64,000 nt of DNA from Sequoia sempervirens. Lineage: Eukaryota > Streptophyta > Pinopsida > Cupressales > Cupressaceae. The notes beneath the pieces were generated by a model, which saw only the letters and a program-made list of their open reading frames with translations, ran no database searches and had not been told where the DNA came from. Each line of letters begins with the position of its first letter. Position 1 is the stretch's first letter. A program made the position numbers and the translations under genes. Below, in pieces: positions 32,283 through 44,421 of the stretch. Where the stretch lies: NCBI GenBank assembly GCA_007258455.2, contig VDFB02270651.1:490428711-490492710 (forward strand), in the 5' to 3' direction.

Positions 32283-35200
32283 TGCCATGTCAAAATTTTA
32301 ATACAACACTTAGAAAACTTAGTTGTAAAATCAGGCCCAGGAGCACAAACAAAAAATTCATAACTTGGGATTTGTTCATTTTCATACCAAACCACTTCAT
32401 AGACATGTTCATCTACCATAAGTGAGTATCTCCACCAATTTTCAACTCCGTATGATTAGTTTTGACAAAGTTTCATAAAGCCAAGTTGAAGGGTTTTGCC
32501 AAGGTCTATTGTTTACACAATGTTAAATTTGTTAAAGTGACCAACTTTGGAGAACAATATAAAGCAATTGAAAATAAATTATGACAAACCAATTTGTGCA
32601 TCAAATTATCCCCACTAAAATCTACTTTCATGCCAATTTTCAAGGCTTTAAAACATCATTTGGTACTTTTTTAAAATCAAATCCAAATGGAATTTACCCT
32701 ATTTGAAGACTACATTTCTAGAAGTCTTTCACAGAGGTCAACTTTGATGTTTGATATTTTCTAAATAAAGATACTTGGTGAAAAAACCTCTTGCAAAAAT
32801 GTTCACTATTCCTAAATGAGATAATATCCAAATTTATAGCTTCTTATAATCACATTTGATATTTTTCAAAAAAGGCAAGTTGAGGGTTTCAATTGAGCTC
32901 GACAGTGGCAATTTTTTAGAAAATGTTGAGTAAGCAACTTTGGGCATTCACAGTTTACAATCCTAATAAATTCATGACCAACCATTCAATGAGCATACTC
33001 TCCTATCACAAATCAACAATTCTACAAGTTTTCATGGTCGTTAGAGGAGTTCTGGTATGCGTTTTAATTATTTTTTTACTACTCTTGGGCTAGATTTGGC
33101 ACCCTGAAAAAGTTGCAAATTTCAAAATTCTAAGGATGAACCAGTTTTTTTTTTGGCCTCAAATGTTTCCAATATCAATTTTGTTGGATTCTGAGCTCAT
33201 TTGGTGTATTAATTTAAAGATTCATTTTCTCACTACTTGCTCCAACAAGGCTAGTTTACAAAGGAAGTACCTTTTGGTGAACTATTCAAAATCCATTAGA
33301 AACCTACTTCCAAAATAATTGATCATAGTCCCTTACAAATTTTCATGGATCTAGGATTCTCTATGTGCCTGTAGTGAAATTACTTTGTTTTCCCCCCAGC
33401 TGAAATTGGAATATTCTTTCTTAAATCCTAAAGTTCAAATGATATATATTTTAAAACATTTGATATGTTTTAAAATGAATATGATTGCTTTCAAAACCCA
33501 AAATATTTCATTTTTTTTATAAAGTATAACTTTGTAAAATATATAGAAAACAAAACCAAGCAATGAAATATTGAAGATACACTGGAAAAGATATGAAGTT
33601 CTATGCATACATCAATTGATAAAGAAGTATTTACAAAATTCCATGGAAAGAAGCTACACCTTGGAAACAAAATGAGAAGATATCTATAGTGGTCAATGAT
33701 TGATGCAGAGGGTCTGGGACTTTGAAGGAACACAAAGATTTCAAGGATTAAAGTGATACAATTTCTAACCCCCCTTCCAAGCACCCTAATGGAGACAAGG
33801 CTTAATGATGCACTAATCACTTGTATTCTCTCTTTATGGACCCAAACCCTTGGAACACCCTGAAGATACTTAAGCAAACTTTTCTTGAACTTTCACAAAG
33901 CCCCAAACCTCTGTCTCAAACAAAACCTACTTTTGCACCTTAAGCAACCTTCTAGCCCTATTAGGCCTCCAGCGAAGGATTTTAGACTTTTCTCTCAGAC
34001 TTCCCAAAGGAACCTCCAATCTAATGACTGAATGAGATGAGTTTTATGATCTTACACAACATATTAGGTTCTTGATAGCACTTTTTTCAGACAAACCCTT
34101 CCAAAATCTGTTGTCTCCTCAAAAACTAGGCCTAATTAGCCCTCTTTTCCAAAGCAACCCCTCTCTAAACTCAACCCCTGACCATGAAACTTTCAACAGT
34201 CCCTTAAAATGACTCAAAACCAGGGATTCAAAGTTTTTAGGCTTCCATGACACCCCTAACACACTCAAACACAAAACCCTCCTTATCTTGCCTCGAAACT
34301 AGGGCTTCTTGAAAACTAACCTTCCAATCACTTCCAAAACTTTCTCATTGAATCTACACCATTAGGAAAACATATGTAGTCTATCCCAACTCAAAATCAT
34401 ATCCCTCCTTCAGGTAGATCTTCTGTTGCTACACCCTAGGGTCCATCTTCATGCTCTTTGCTTTGTTAAATCTCTGTGTACACATTGGTTTCCCTCTTTC
34501 CTGCACATTATATCCTTAGTCCAATATATTAAATGTTAAATTTGATCCATTTCATAGGTTTTCAACCATAATCCTCCATGAAATGGGTCAATCATCCATA
34601 AAACCTCTCAAACTGGTGAAAATCTGAACTTTTCCTATGGACAGTCAGTTTAAATGTATAATAATTGATTTCTTTTTCTTATTAGAACATGTAAGAGGTG
34701 TTAAAACATGTAAATACAAACCGCTAAAGCATCCAACATCATGTATCTTTAATAGGAATCAAGCTTTCATCTAAAAAACACAAAAAAATGCAAGAAAACA
34801 AAAAATTTATTGAGTTTTCTGAGAATAGTCTGTACAATGCTTTCAAAAACTGATCAACCTCCATACAAATGAGTTTTGGAGATTTTTATAACCCCTTCCC
34901 AACTTCTCAAACCATTTTGTATTGATTACAATGCATAATTACCTCTAAAACACCTAAAACTCATTTTCCCGCCTAAAGTGGATTTTCAAAAATTTGAATC
35001 TACAAACTTGAAATTTATTAAATTCTACTATCTAAAAACCATTGGATCCTTACTACCTAAGCTTATTTGACACAATAAAATCATAATAAACCTATCTAAC
35101 CTCCTAGAACATGACTGTTCCCATTTTATTACATTTTGGTCCTAGGGTCCTTATCAGGACCCTTAGGACAGTTGACTCTCTCCTTGCATTTATCATTTCC

Positions 35201-36827
35201 AAATGCCATTATAGGCTTCAAAAGGTCATAGTTGATGTTTTGATTTAATGGATAGGTCCTCCTGACCCCTGCACTCTCCTGACCCCTATAGTGTTCCTTG
35301 AAGGGCTTGGGTGCTCCTGCACCAATGATGAAGGCACTCATGTGGGAGACAGTAATAAATAAGCAACCATTTAGCAATCACTCTATCACAAGTATATTCT
35401 ACTTAAATTAGAAATGGATTTTTTATCTGTAAACTCTAAAACCATACTATGATGCAACCAAAAAATTATCCAAGAGAGATTCCTATCGTTGGGAGTCACT
35501 CCGAAGCCCACCGATAGAGTGAAATGCATAAAGAGGAAAACAAGGATTAAATAAAAAATTCATCCTAATTTTAGTAATATTGATATGGAAAATATAAGTT
35601 GCATTTCACCAAAGGGGTTATAAAGTGAGTAGTTATTTAATTAAAGAATGAAGTGAAAATATATACATGGGTAAATGCAAGATAAAATATCTTTACTAAT
35701 GAAGAGAGAATATTTTACACCGGGTGAAGATTCAAAAATTAAATAAAAAGAGAAGTACTTTCACCAGGATGGGAAACATTTTCACTAAGTGAGTTATAAA
35801 GCAAGGGATAATTACTGAAATTGATTTTTCACGAAAATGAAAAAATGGAGATTAAAGTTAAAATATTTAATTTTCCAAGGGAAACTAATTAAATACTTTA
35901 TTTTTCCAAAAATAATTAAATGAGGAGGTACATCGAAAAGAAGAGTTGCACTAGATGGATGTTGTGGAGTGTAATGACCCTAAAAATATAATGTATATTT
36001 GTAAGAGGAAATAAAATTATCATCATTAGATTGAAGAGTTAGGTAGTAGGATAGGTTGATCAATTGTTGAAACAAAAAATTGTACTGTGTATTGCAAAAT
36101 ATTTTGAAGTAATATATTATGGACAAGAAGATTTCATTTGGTGATCCAATTATGGTATCAATTGTTTGTTGAATTAATTGAAAAATATTGCCAGGTTGTC
36201 TCCAAGGTTGAAATTTCATTATTATTTAAATTGATGTATCAAGGATATTTTCAATTTATCAAGGCACATTTGTTGTTCTTGTGTGGTTCAGTTAACTATC
36301 TCCTTCAACAAAGGATTAAATTCTTTTAATTAATCACAATAATCTGGAAAAGGTCATTTGGATTGATAAGGAAAATATGATAATTGCATTCTTGCACATT
36401 TACACAAGGTATAAATAGTCACAAGTGTCAAGAAATTTGAATTGTAACCATTAATTAAGCCACATATCTTTCACCTCTTGACTCTATTAGCCCAACAAAA
36501 GTAGGCACTGGTCACACCAATTCCATTTTAGAACTTCATAAAATATTATTCAAAACATTCACATTTCAAATTCAATACTAGGAGTAGGAGTAGTCAACAA
36601 GCTTTCATCTATTACACTTTATGCCGCTATGATAGATCCAAAAATTCAACCAAATCATACATTCTTCCCAATCTACTTCATTTGTATAGGTACACCCACA
36701 TAGGTTTGGCAAAGCCTGAAGAGAAGAAAGTACAAATACACCAATTGGCCTTGTTCGTTAGCCTAAAACATACTAAGAGCTTGGCAACCTCTTGGGGTTT
36801 TCTTACTAGTGCTTTTGAGAACTAACA
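32283..36827 (+). repeat. 5' LTR of the LARD-like element
   Basis: 4545 bp. Compared with the 3' copy it has about 1.6 kb extra (roughly 33690-35325) and about 130 bp extra (roughly 32580-32715). No coding region is evident; the 128-codon minus frame at 33877-33491 lies partly in the extra segment and has no motif. Near the right end ACAAGGTATAAATAGTCACA (36405-36424) supplies a plausible TATA box. Confidence 0.85.
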
Positions 36828-36852
36828 GATTAGTGACTTTGTTGGGGATAAC
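36828..36852 (+). other. Primer-binding-like site of the LARD-like element
   Basis: GATTAGTGACTTTGTTGGGG starts right after the LTR end. It resembles the TGGCGACTCTGCTGGGGA-type sites of some plant gypsy elements. A closer version (GATTGGTGACTCTGCTAGG) recurs 150 bp downstream. Confidence 0.6.
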
Positions 36853-37060
36853 TTGAGAAAATCTAGTACCAGTCAGCCTTTCCTTATAAGAGTCATTAAA
36901 ATTTTCAAATCAGATATTTAACTAGAGATTCATAATTATGTAGTTTGTAGCTCCCCATCTAAGTCATGCATCCAATAGATTGGTGACTCTGCTAGGAAAG
37001 AACTTGAGAAAATTTGGTAGCAAGCAATCTTTCCTTATAGAGTCATTAATATGTTTTTAC
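36828..37060 (+). repeat. Direct duplication of the primer-site region
   Basis: A segment starting GATTAGTGACTTTGTTGGGG (36828) and running through AACTTGAGAAAAT and CTTTCCTTATA.GAGTCATTAA recurs at about 36978 with substitutions. The period is about 150 bp. A third, weaker echo (AGATTTTGCTGGGGTAACCC) lies near 37091. Confidence 0.75.
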
Positions 37061-37367
37061 ATCCTTGTCATCCCATATAATTGAGTAAGGAGATTTTGCT
37101 GGGGTAACCCAATAACAATTTCAAAATCAATTTCATTTTCCTACTTTTGGAAAAGTAGGTGGAGACTCTGGAAAAAAAATGATGAAGAATACAAATTTTT
37201 TTTGGGAACTATGACATTTCTAGTCAAAAATAGAAGTCAAAGATTGAAGTATGTATAGCAATTATTCCTTGCCCCATACACATTATGGTGCAATTGAGAA
37301 TCTTTGTAATTGAATTAATAGACACCATTCACAATTGGACATTTATGCACCACAACCATCAAAACAA

Positions 37368-38300
37368 ATGAATGTTTATCCTATCCCTCCTGGACAAAGA
37401 TTGGTAAGCTATCAAGATTATCAATACAACTAATATCTTGAGCATTATCCATATCAATACCAAACACCATATCAAAGTGTGCAACACAATTGTATCCCTC
37501 TTGGAAGAGTCATTCAAAACCTGCAACAAAATGTATATCAGAATCAACAATTTGAGGAGGGTGATGAGAATTCATATACTTAAGAAACAAATTAGGACTC
37601 TAACGTGAAATCGGAATGTTTCAGATCTCCCTTGGATGCATTTTTTAACTTAAGAAGACACAAAGGAGAATCTAGATGCTCTTTACTCAAAATATTGAAT
37701 GTAATCCTTACACAAATACCTCTCGATTATGGGATTGATCATCCCATGTACTTTGAGTAGTTTATGAGAGCATATGAGCTTGATTCAATTTATTGGCATG
37801 AATCACTAAAACCAGTAACTTTTGAACAGGTGGGAAAATTGATGAGTATTATAGAAAAGAAAAGGTATGAGGATGGGGAAATCAATGATGAGTATAGAAA
37901 AACTGATCAAGCAATACAACTAGAAGATGAGACATGTGCAAGTGAAAATAATTCCTATGATAGTCAACATGATGAGGATGAAGATATAAAAGGTCTCTAT
38001 TGAATAACATATTATGACTATGAGAGAAGTGCATGCTATAAGGGATCCATTGAATATTCAAATTGTGAAGATGAACATATGGATTTTGATCTACAACAAA
38101 GTGATTCTTTCATTTTTTATAGAGATCAAGAGGAGGGAACAATGGAAAGTATGATAGAAGAAGAAAGTTTACTTGACAATGAACAAATAATACCTCTAGT
38201 TGTAGTTTATAATCATGATAACACAATTGATGAGGAAAATAATTGTTTTCAATTTTTCTCAAATCCATTGTATAGTGAAAAAATAGAGAGGATCAGATGA
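37368..38300 (+). pseudogene. Unrecognised acidic ORF of the LARD-like element
   Basis: One frame from ATG 37368 runs 311 codons to TGA at 38298-38300, interrupted by five stops (TAA near 37431, TAA and TAG near 37579-37593, TAG near 37761, TGA at 38001-38003) without a frameshift. The start is Tyr/Gln/Pro-rich (MNVYPIPPGQRLVSYQDYQY). A more ordered part follows (DAFFNLRRHKGESRCSLLKI, FMRAYELDSIYWHESLKPVT), then a long Asp/Glu/Asn-rich end with CFQFFSNPLYSEKIE. After a frame change a related FFVFSNPLYYEEE peptide follows near 38340. No known domain is recognised. By position it would be gag or a substitute for it. Confidence 0.55.
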
Positions 38301-38739
38301 CATTTTTCCAAGGTGTGCTAGAACATGAATTTTTTGTGTTTTCAAATCCACTTTATTATGAGGAAGAAACATTTTTCAAATAACTAGGATAATATATCAA
38401 CTTGTGGAACAAATGACTGTGTTGATAACTCTTTTTTTTTTCTATGATGATCTTGAACCTCATTATGATGATGAAAACTGTGAAGAGTACATCAATAGTG
38501 AAATAGACAAAGAGGCATGTTCACTTAGTAGTGAACAAATTTTAGATTTGTTGGCAATGGAATACCAAAAATACACACATAAGAATGATTCAATAATTTC
38601 ATCCCCAACATTAGTTGGATCGAATGTGCAAAATGATGATAGTATGAATCATGAGTTTGTATCACCACCAATTAGTGATATAGAAGAAATAGAGGATGTT
38701 TCAGATTTGATTATCCCAAAAGATGTTGATGAGACATAA
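38301..38739 (+). pseudogene. Acidic ORF continuation in the LARD-like element
   Basis: Short frames in the same style: an FSNPLYYEEE-containing peptide (38300-38382) and then 38404-38739, Asp/Glu-rich with DDLEPHYDDENCEEYINSEI and SDIEEIEDVSDLIIPKD. They look like a broken continuation of the preceding ORF, with internally repeated peptides. The charge pattern suggests a disordered acidic protein. No enzymatic motif. Confidence 0.45.
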
Positions 38740-39165
38740 TTTTTAGACTTTCAAGAGAAGTATTCAGATTTTTAGTTTTCAATTCAGCTAGGAGACTATT
38801 TTATAATACATGGTAGTGACCAAAATGATGAAGGATTTGGTATTAAGAATAAAGAATCTTGATGTAATGAATGGGGCACGATTTTGCCACATGATAATAA
38901 AAAAATTCAAATTATGCCTAAGTCTGAAACAAAAAATGAAAAAGTAAATATGACCAGTGTTAAAGGTAGTGTCATTTTAAAAATTTCCAATGGTAGTACA
39001 TGTAGCAGGGTAGATTGTAAGAGGAATTTGATGAACTCAAAACAAAACAAGGTGTATGATAGGGGAAAATAGAGGCCTTTTTTTTTTTTTGGTGGCCTTG
39101 TGCCATCAGTTGTGGTCTAGTTTTTCAAAAAAAACATATTAGTTTATGACAAAAAAGAGTTTAAG

Positions 39166-39262
39166 TTTGTTGTTCAATGGATAAAACACTTGGTCTACTC
39201 TCCTTGAGACCTGAATTCTTGCTATGCCCATAGGGGGCATACATCTCCAGATGGTGCCACTG
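39166..39262 (+). other. tRNA-like or SINE-head-like sequence
   Basis: TTGTTCAATGGATAAAACAC (39170-39189) resembles a tRNA A box with its following D-arm. GACCTGAATTCTTG (39208-39221) resembles a B box about 39 bp downstream, somewhat closer than in a tRNA. TATGCCC/GGGCATA flanking ATAGG then forms a hairpin. It lies just before the 3' LTR of the LARD-like element. It could be a tRNA-derived SINE head, part of the element, or chance. Confidence 0.35.
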
Positions 39263-39271
39263 TTGGAAGTG

Positions 39272-42105
39272 TGTCATGTCAAAATTTTAATACAACACTC
39301 AGAAAACTGAATTGTAAAATCAGCCCTAGGAGCACATTTTAAAAAATCATAACTTGGGATCTATTTATTTTCATCCCAAACCACTTCACAAATGTGTTCA
39401 TCTAACATGTGTGAGTATCTCCACCAATTTTCAACTTTGTACAATTAGTTTTGACAAGGTTTCAAAAAGCCAAGTTGAAGGGTTCTATGAAGGTCTATTG
39501 TTTACACAATGTTAAATCTGTTAATGTGACCAACTTTGGAGAACAATATTAAGCAACCGAAAAGAAATTTGAAGATTGCATTTCTAGAAGTCTTTTGCAG
39601 AGGTCAACTTTGATGTTTGATATATTTTGAATAAAGCCACTTGGTGAAAAACCATCTTGCACACATATTCACCATGCCTAAATGAGCTAATATACAAAGT
39701 TATAGCTTTTCATAATCACATTTGATATTTTTTCAAAAAAGGCAAGTGGAGGGTTTCAATTGAGCTTGGTAGTGGCAATTTTTTAGAAAATGTTGAGTAA
39801 GCAACTTTGGGCATTCATTGTTTACAATCTTGATAACTTCATGATGAATCATTCGATGAGCATACTCTCCTATCACAACTCAACATGTCTGGATGTTTTC
39901 ATGGTGATTAGAGGAGTTGTGGTATGCTTTTTAATTATTTTCCAACTGCTCCTGGGCTAGATTTGGCACCTTGAAAAAAAGTTGCAAATTTTGAAATTCT
40001 AAGGATGATCCAGTTGGTGTTTTGGCCTCAAATGTTTCCATCTTCAATTTCATTGGATTTTGAGCTCATTTTGTATATTAATTTAAAGATTCATTTTCTC
40101 GCTACATGCTCTAGTAGGGCCAATTTACAAAGGAAGTACCTTAATTTGGCGAGCTGTTTAAAATCCGTTAGAAACCCACTTCCAAAATAATTGATCATGG
40201 TCCCTTGCAAATTTTCATGGCTCTAAGATGCTCTATGTTCCCATAGTGAAATTACTTTGTTTTCCCCCAACTAAAGTTAGAAAATTCTTTCTTAAATCCT
40301 AAAGTTCAAATGATATATATTTTAAAACATTTGATATGTTTTTAAATGAATATGGTTGCTTTCAAAACCCTAAATATTTCATTGTTTTATAAAGTATAAC
40401 TTTGTAAAATATATGGAAAACAAAACCAAGCAATGAAATTTTGAAGATACACTGGAAAAGGTATGAAGATATCTACAGATGGGTAACAATGAAGGCACTC
40501 ATGTGGGAGACAGTAATAAATAAGAAATCATTTAGCAATCACTCTATTACAAGTATATTCTACCTAAATAAAAAATGAAGTTGTTATTTGTAAACTCTAA
40601 AACCATACTATGATGTAGTAAAAAAATTATCCAAGAGAGATGCCTATCATTGGGTGTCACTCCAAAGCCCCACCAATAGCCCAATAGGCTTACTTCATTA
40701 GCAAAAGAATTGACTATTAGCGAGAAAAAAATTTGTCCCGAAGATAGAGTGAAATGCATAAAGAGTAAAACAAGGATTAAATAAAAATTTCATCCCGATT
40801 TTAGTAATATTGATAGGGAAAATATAAGGTACATTTCACCAAGGGGGTTACAAAGTGATTAGTTATTTAATCGAAGAATGAAGTGAAAATATATACATGG
40901 GTAAATACAAGATGAAATATCTTTACTAAGGAAGAGAGAATATTTTACACTGGATGAAGATTCAAATATTAAATACGAAGAAAAATATTTTCACCAGGAT
41001 GGGAACCATTTTCACTAAGTGAGTTATAAAGTAGGGGATTATTTTTTATATAATTTAATGGGTGAAAAATGAAATTGCTAGCAAAGGATAATCAATAAAA
41101 TTTATTTTTCACGAAAATGAAAACATGGTGATTAAAGTTAAAATATTTAATTTTCCAAGGGCAACTAATTAAATATTTTATTTTTCTGAAAATAATTAAA
41201 CGATCAGCTACATCAGAAAGAAGAGTTGCACTAGACATATGTTGTGGAGGGTCATAACCCTAAAAATATAATGTATATTTGTAAGATGAAATAAAATCAT
41301 CATCACTAGATTGAGGAGTTAGGTAGTAGGATAGGTTGATTAGTTGCTAAAACAAAACATTGTGCTATGTATTGAAAAATATGTTGAAGTAATATAATGG
41401 ACAAGAAGACTTCATTTGGTGATCCAATTATGGTGTCAATTGTTTGTTGAATTAATTGAAAAATATTTTCATGTTGTCTCCAAGGTTGAAATTTCATTAT
41501 TATTTAAATTGATGTATCAAGGATATTTTCAATTTATCAAGGCACATTTGTTGTTCTTGTGTGGTTCAGTTAACTATCTCCTTCAATGAAGGATTAAATT
41601 CTTTTAATTAATCACAATAATTTGGAAAAGGTCATTTGGATTGATAAGGAGAACATGATAATTGCATTCTTGCACATTTACACAAGGTATAAATAGTCAC
41701 AAGTGTCAAGAAATTTGAATTGTAACCATTATTTAAGTCACATATCTTTCACCTCTTGACTCTATTAGCCCAACAAAAGTAGTCACTGGTCACACCAATT
41801 CCATTTTAGAACTCCATAAAATATTATTCAAAACATACACATTTCAAATTCAATACTAGGAGTAGGAGTAGTCAGAAAGCTTTCATCTATTACACTTTAT
41901 TCCACTGTGATAGATCCACAAATTCAACTAAATCATACATGCTTCCCAATCTACTTCTTTTGCATAAGTACACCCACATAGGTTTGGAAAAGCCTAAAGA
42001 GAAGAAGGTTCAAATACACCAATTGGCCTTGTTCGTTAGCCTAAAATGTACCAAGAGCTTGGAAACCTCTTGAGGTTTTCTAACTAGCATTTTTGAGAAC
42101 TAACA
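39272..42105 (+). repeat. 3' LTR of the LARD-like element (internally deleted)
   Basis: 2834 bp, colinear with 32283-36827 apart from the two missing segments. It shares the terminal sequences and the TATA region (ACACAAGGTATAAATAGTCA near 41682). Confidence 0.85.
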
Positions 42106-42110
42106 CAAGG

Positions 42111-42867
42111 TTTGCAATCTATAGTTCTTTATCGAAGCCTGAGCTAACAAAATTTATTTCTTTGGGCACTGCTTATGAAGTTTGGAAAAAGTTGGAAGAT
42201 ATCTATGAAGGAAATGATAGAGTGAAATTGTCAAAGAAGCTAATAGCTAACCATAGATATGGGAACTTGAAAATGGAAGAAGGTGAAAACATTGCAAGCT
42301 ATTTTTCAGAGGATTGATATTGCAGTAAATGAAGTTAAAAATCATGGTGGTACTCTAATAGATGAAGATGTAATGGAGAATATTCTAATGAATCTACCGA
42401 AGAGTTGCAGCACTTGATAAGGTCTCAGCTATTGAGGAAGTTTATGATCCTAATAAATTTACAAAGAAAAACTATTTGGCACATTGACTACATTTGAAAT
42501 GAGTAAATTTGGAAAATAAAAGGAGAAAATGGAATCAACCTTCAAAGCTACAAAGATAGAAGATGATACATATGGTGATAGTTTAGAAGAGTTGGAAGCA
42601 AAATTTACAAGGAAGTTGAAGAAAGGTATTGGTAAATACAAAGGTATGTTTCCTTTTAAATGTTTCAATTGTGGAAATATTGGTCACTATGCTTCAAGAT
42701 GTCCAAATAGAGCTATACACAAGAAGAGCAGAGACAACAAAGACAAAAAGGACAAGAAGCTCAAGAAATTGTACTATGTTCAAGAAGATGTTGGATTTTT
42801 TTATGATGAATCTTATTTTGAGGGTGATAATGATGAATACTTATTTCTATCCTTAGAGAATAAATAA
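42111..42867 (+). pseudogene. copia 2 gag, 3' part with zinc knuckle
   Basis: Resumes the interrupted gag: FAIYSSLSKPELTKF and AYEVWKKLEDIYEGNDRVKL are the typical core. After a frame change comes VKNHGG-type sequence. The second open part (42529-42867) carries an intact CCHC knuckle CFNCGNIGHYASRC at 42661-42702 followed by a Lys-rich basic stretch and an acidic tail. Stops and shifts lie near 42315-42528. Confidence 0.85.
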
Positions 42868-43860
42868 ATGTCTACTAACCATGGAAGATGTGCAAAAGAA
42901 TGTGGTCTGGGAAACTAGAAGGATGAGATTGAAGGTACTCTAGTTACTACCTTTCATGCTAGACAAGATGAAGACTATTGGGTAATTGATAGTGGCTACT
43001 CAAATCACATGACTAGAGACAAAAGTAAATTTACTATACTTGAAAAGTATGATGGCGGATTAGTCATGTTTGGAGATGATTCTAGTGCAAATATTGTTGG
43101 AAAAGGAATAATTATTTTTGATGAAAAACACAATACTGATGATTTCTATTATGTTAAAGGATTACAACATAATCTCTTGAGTGTTGGACAAATGTGTATC
43201 AAAGGATTCAAACTTTTGTTTGAGGATAATACTTGTGAAATTAGAAAAGGGTCAAAAACTATGGTAGCTATAGGAAGAACATATGGAAACATTTATTAGC
43301 CTAAGAGTGTTGATGGTCAATGTTTTGTATCTCAAGTTAATGAAAGTTGGCTATGGCATTGGAGGATGAGACATGTAAAATTTGACAATATGATCAGGAG
43401 TAGTTCAAGAGAAGTTGTTCAAGATCTACCTAAAATCACAAAGCCTACCAATACTATTTGCAGAAGTTGGAAATTGGGAAAAAAACAAGACGTAGCTTTA
43501 AAGGAAAAGAACAATCAACTACTAGAATGCTAGAATTGATTCATACAGACCTCTGTGGTCATACAAGAATAGAAAATATTAATGGTGACAGGTATTTTAT
43601 GCTTTTAATTGATGATTATTATAGAATGACATGGGTTACTTTTCTTAGGGAGAAAGCTCAAGCTCTAGATAGATTCAAAGTGTTCAAAGCTATGGTAGAG
43701 AATGAAGTGAACCTGAAAATCAAATGTTTAAGGTCTGATAGAGGTGGAGAATTCACTTCCAGCGAGTTTAATACATTTTGTGAAGAGCATGATATAAAGA
43801 GGCATTTGTTTTTCTCCTAGAAATCCTTAGCGGAATGGATTTGTTGAGAGGAAGAACCAG
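42868..43860 (+). pseudogene. copia 2 protease and integrase, broken
   Basis: The protease motif WVIDSGYSNHMTRDKSKF lies near 42979-43032 with Asp-Ser-Gly present, followed by VKGLQHNLLSVGQMC. The pre-integrase region near 43346-43480 is frameshifted. The integrase core has LIHTDLCGHTRIEN, LLIDDYYRMTWVTFLREKA and CLRSDRGGEFTSSEFNTFC in the frame 43458-43820. It ends at a stop before the catalytic Glu segment. Frame changes occur near 43470 and 43820. Confidence 0.85.
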
Positions 43861-44421
43861 ACTACTCAAGAGGCTGCAAGGACTATGATGAAAGAGGAAA
43901 ATGTACCTAATGTATACTAGAGAGAAGCAATCCACACCATTTTTTATCTTCTTAAAAAAGCTCATATCAAAGGGAACAACACAAAGACCCCTTATGAATT
44001 GTGGACTAGAAAAATTCCTATTGTTAAGTACTTTAAGGTGTTTGGAAGCAAATGTTATATTAAAAGAGATGATGTGAACCTAGGAAAGTTTGATGCAAAA
44101 TGTGATAAAGGTATTTCCCTTGGATATTCAACTAACAGCAAGGCTTATAGATGCTTCAATAAGAGATTGATAAAGATTGTTGAGAGTGCAAATGTGAAGG
44201 TTGATGAAGATATGCATAGATCAATTGAGATAAGTGAAGTTTAAACAGATGAACCTATCTATAGACAAGTAGTAGAAGATAACAAGGAGGAATAAGAATA
44301 AAAATTTGAGGAAAAAGAAGCTCCAAAACTTGATCCTAAGACTCCAAAATATGTACAAAAAAATCATCCTAAAGAACAGATATTTGGAGAAACAAGTGAA
44401 GGTGTAAAGACAAGAAGCAGA
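43861..44421 (+). pseudogene. copia 2 integrase C-terminal region
   Basis: Contains TTQEAARTMMKEEN-type sequence and a stop near 43918, then the open piece 43999-44244 (FGSKCYIKRDDVNLGKFDAK, CDKGISLGYSTNSKAYRCFN), typical of the copia integrase end before the variable linker. The linker is Lys/Glu-rich with stops near 44244 and 44294. Confidence 0.75.

Larger units (their letters stand above)
32283..42105 (+). mobile_element. LARD-like LTR element (4.5-kb LTR, no polymerase)
   Basis: Direct repeats at 32283-36827 and 39272-42105 flank a 2.4-kb interior with no protease, RT, RNase H or integrase motif. Both repeats begin TG(C/T)CATGTCAAAATTTTA and end GAGAACTAACA. Flanks GAAGG (32278-32282) and CAAGG (42106-42110) are a 4/5 duplication, and copia 2 gag resumes directly afterwards. 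A primer-binding-like sequence follows the left LTR. Very long LTRs around a short, polymerase-free interior match the LARD class. The left border is uncertain by about a dozen bases because TTGGAAG-like sequence precedes both LTRs. Confidence 0.85.

Noticed and set aside
33491..33877. 128-codon minus-strand frame
   Set aside because: Located in the LARD 5' LTR across the segment deleted from the 3' LTR; no motif or supporting copy.
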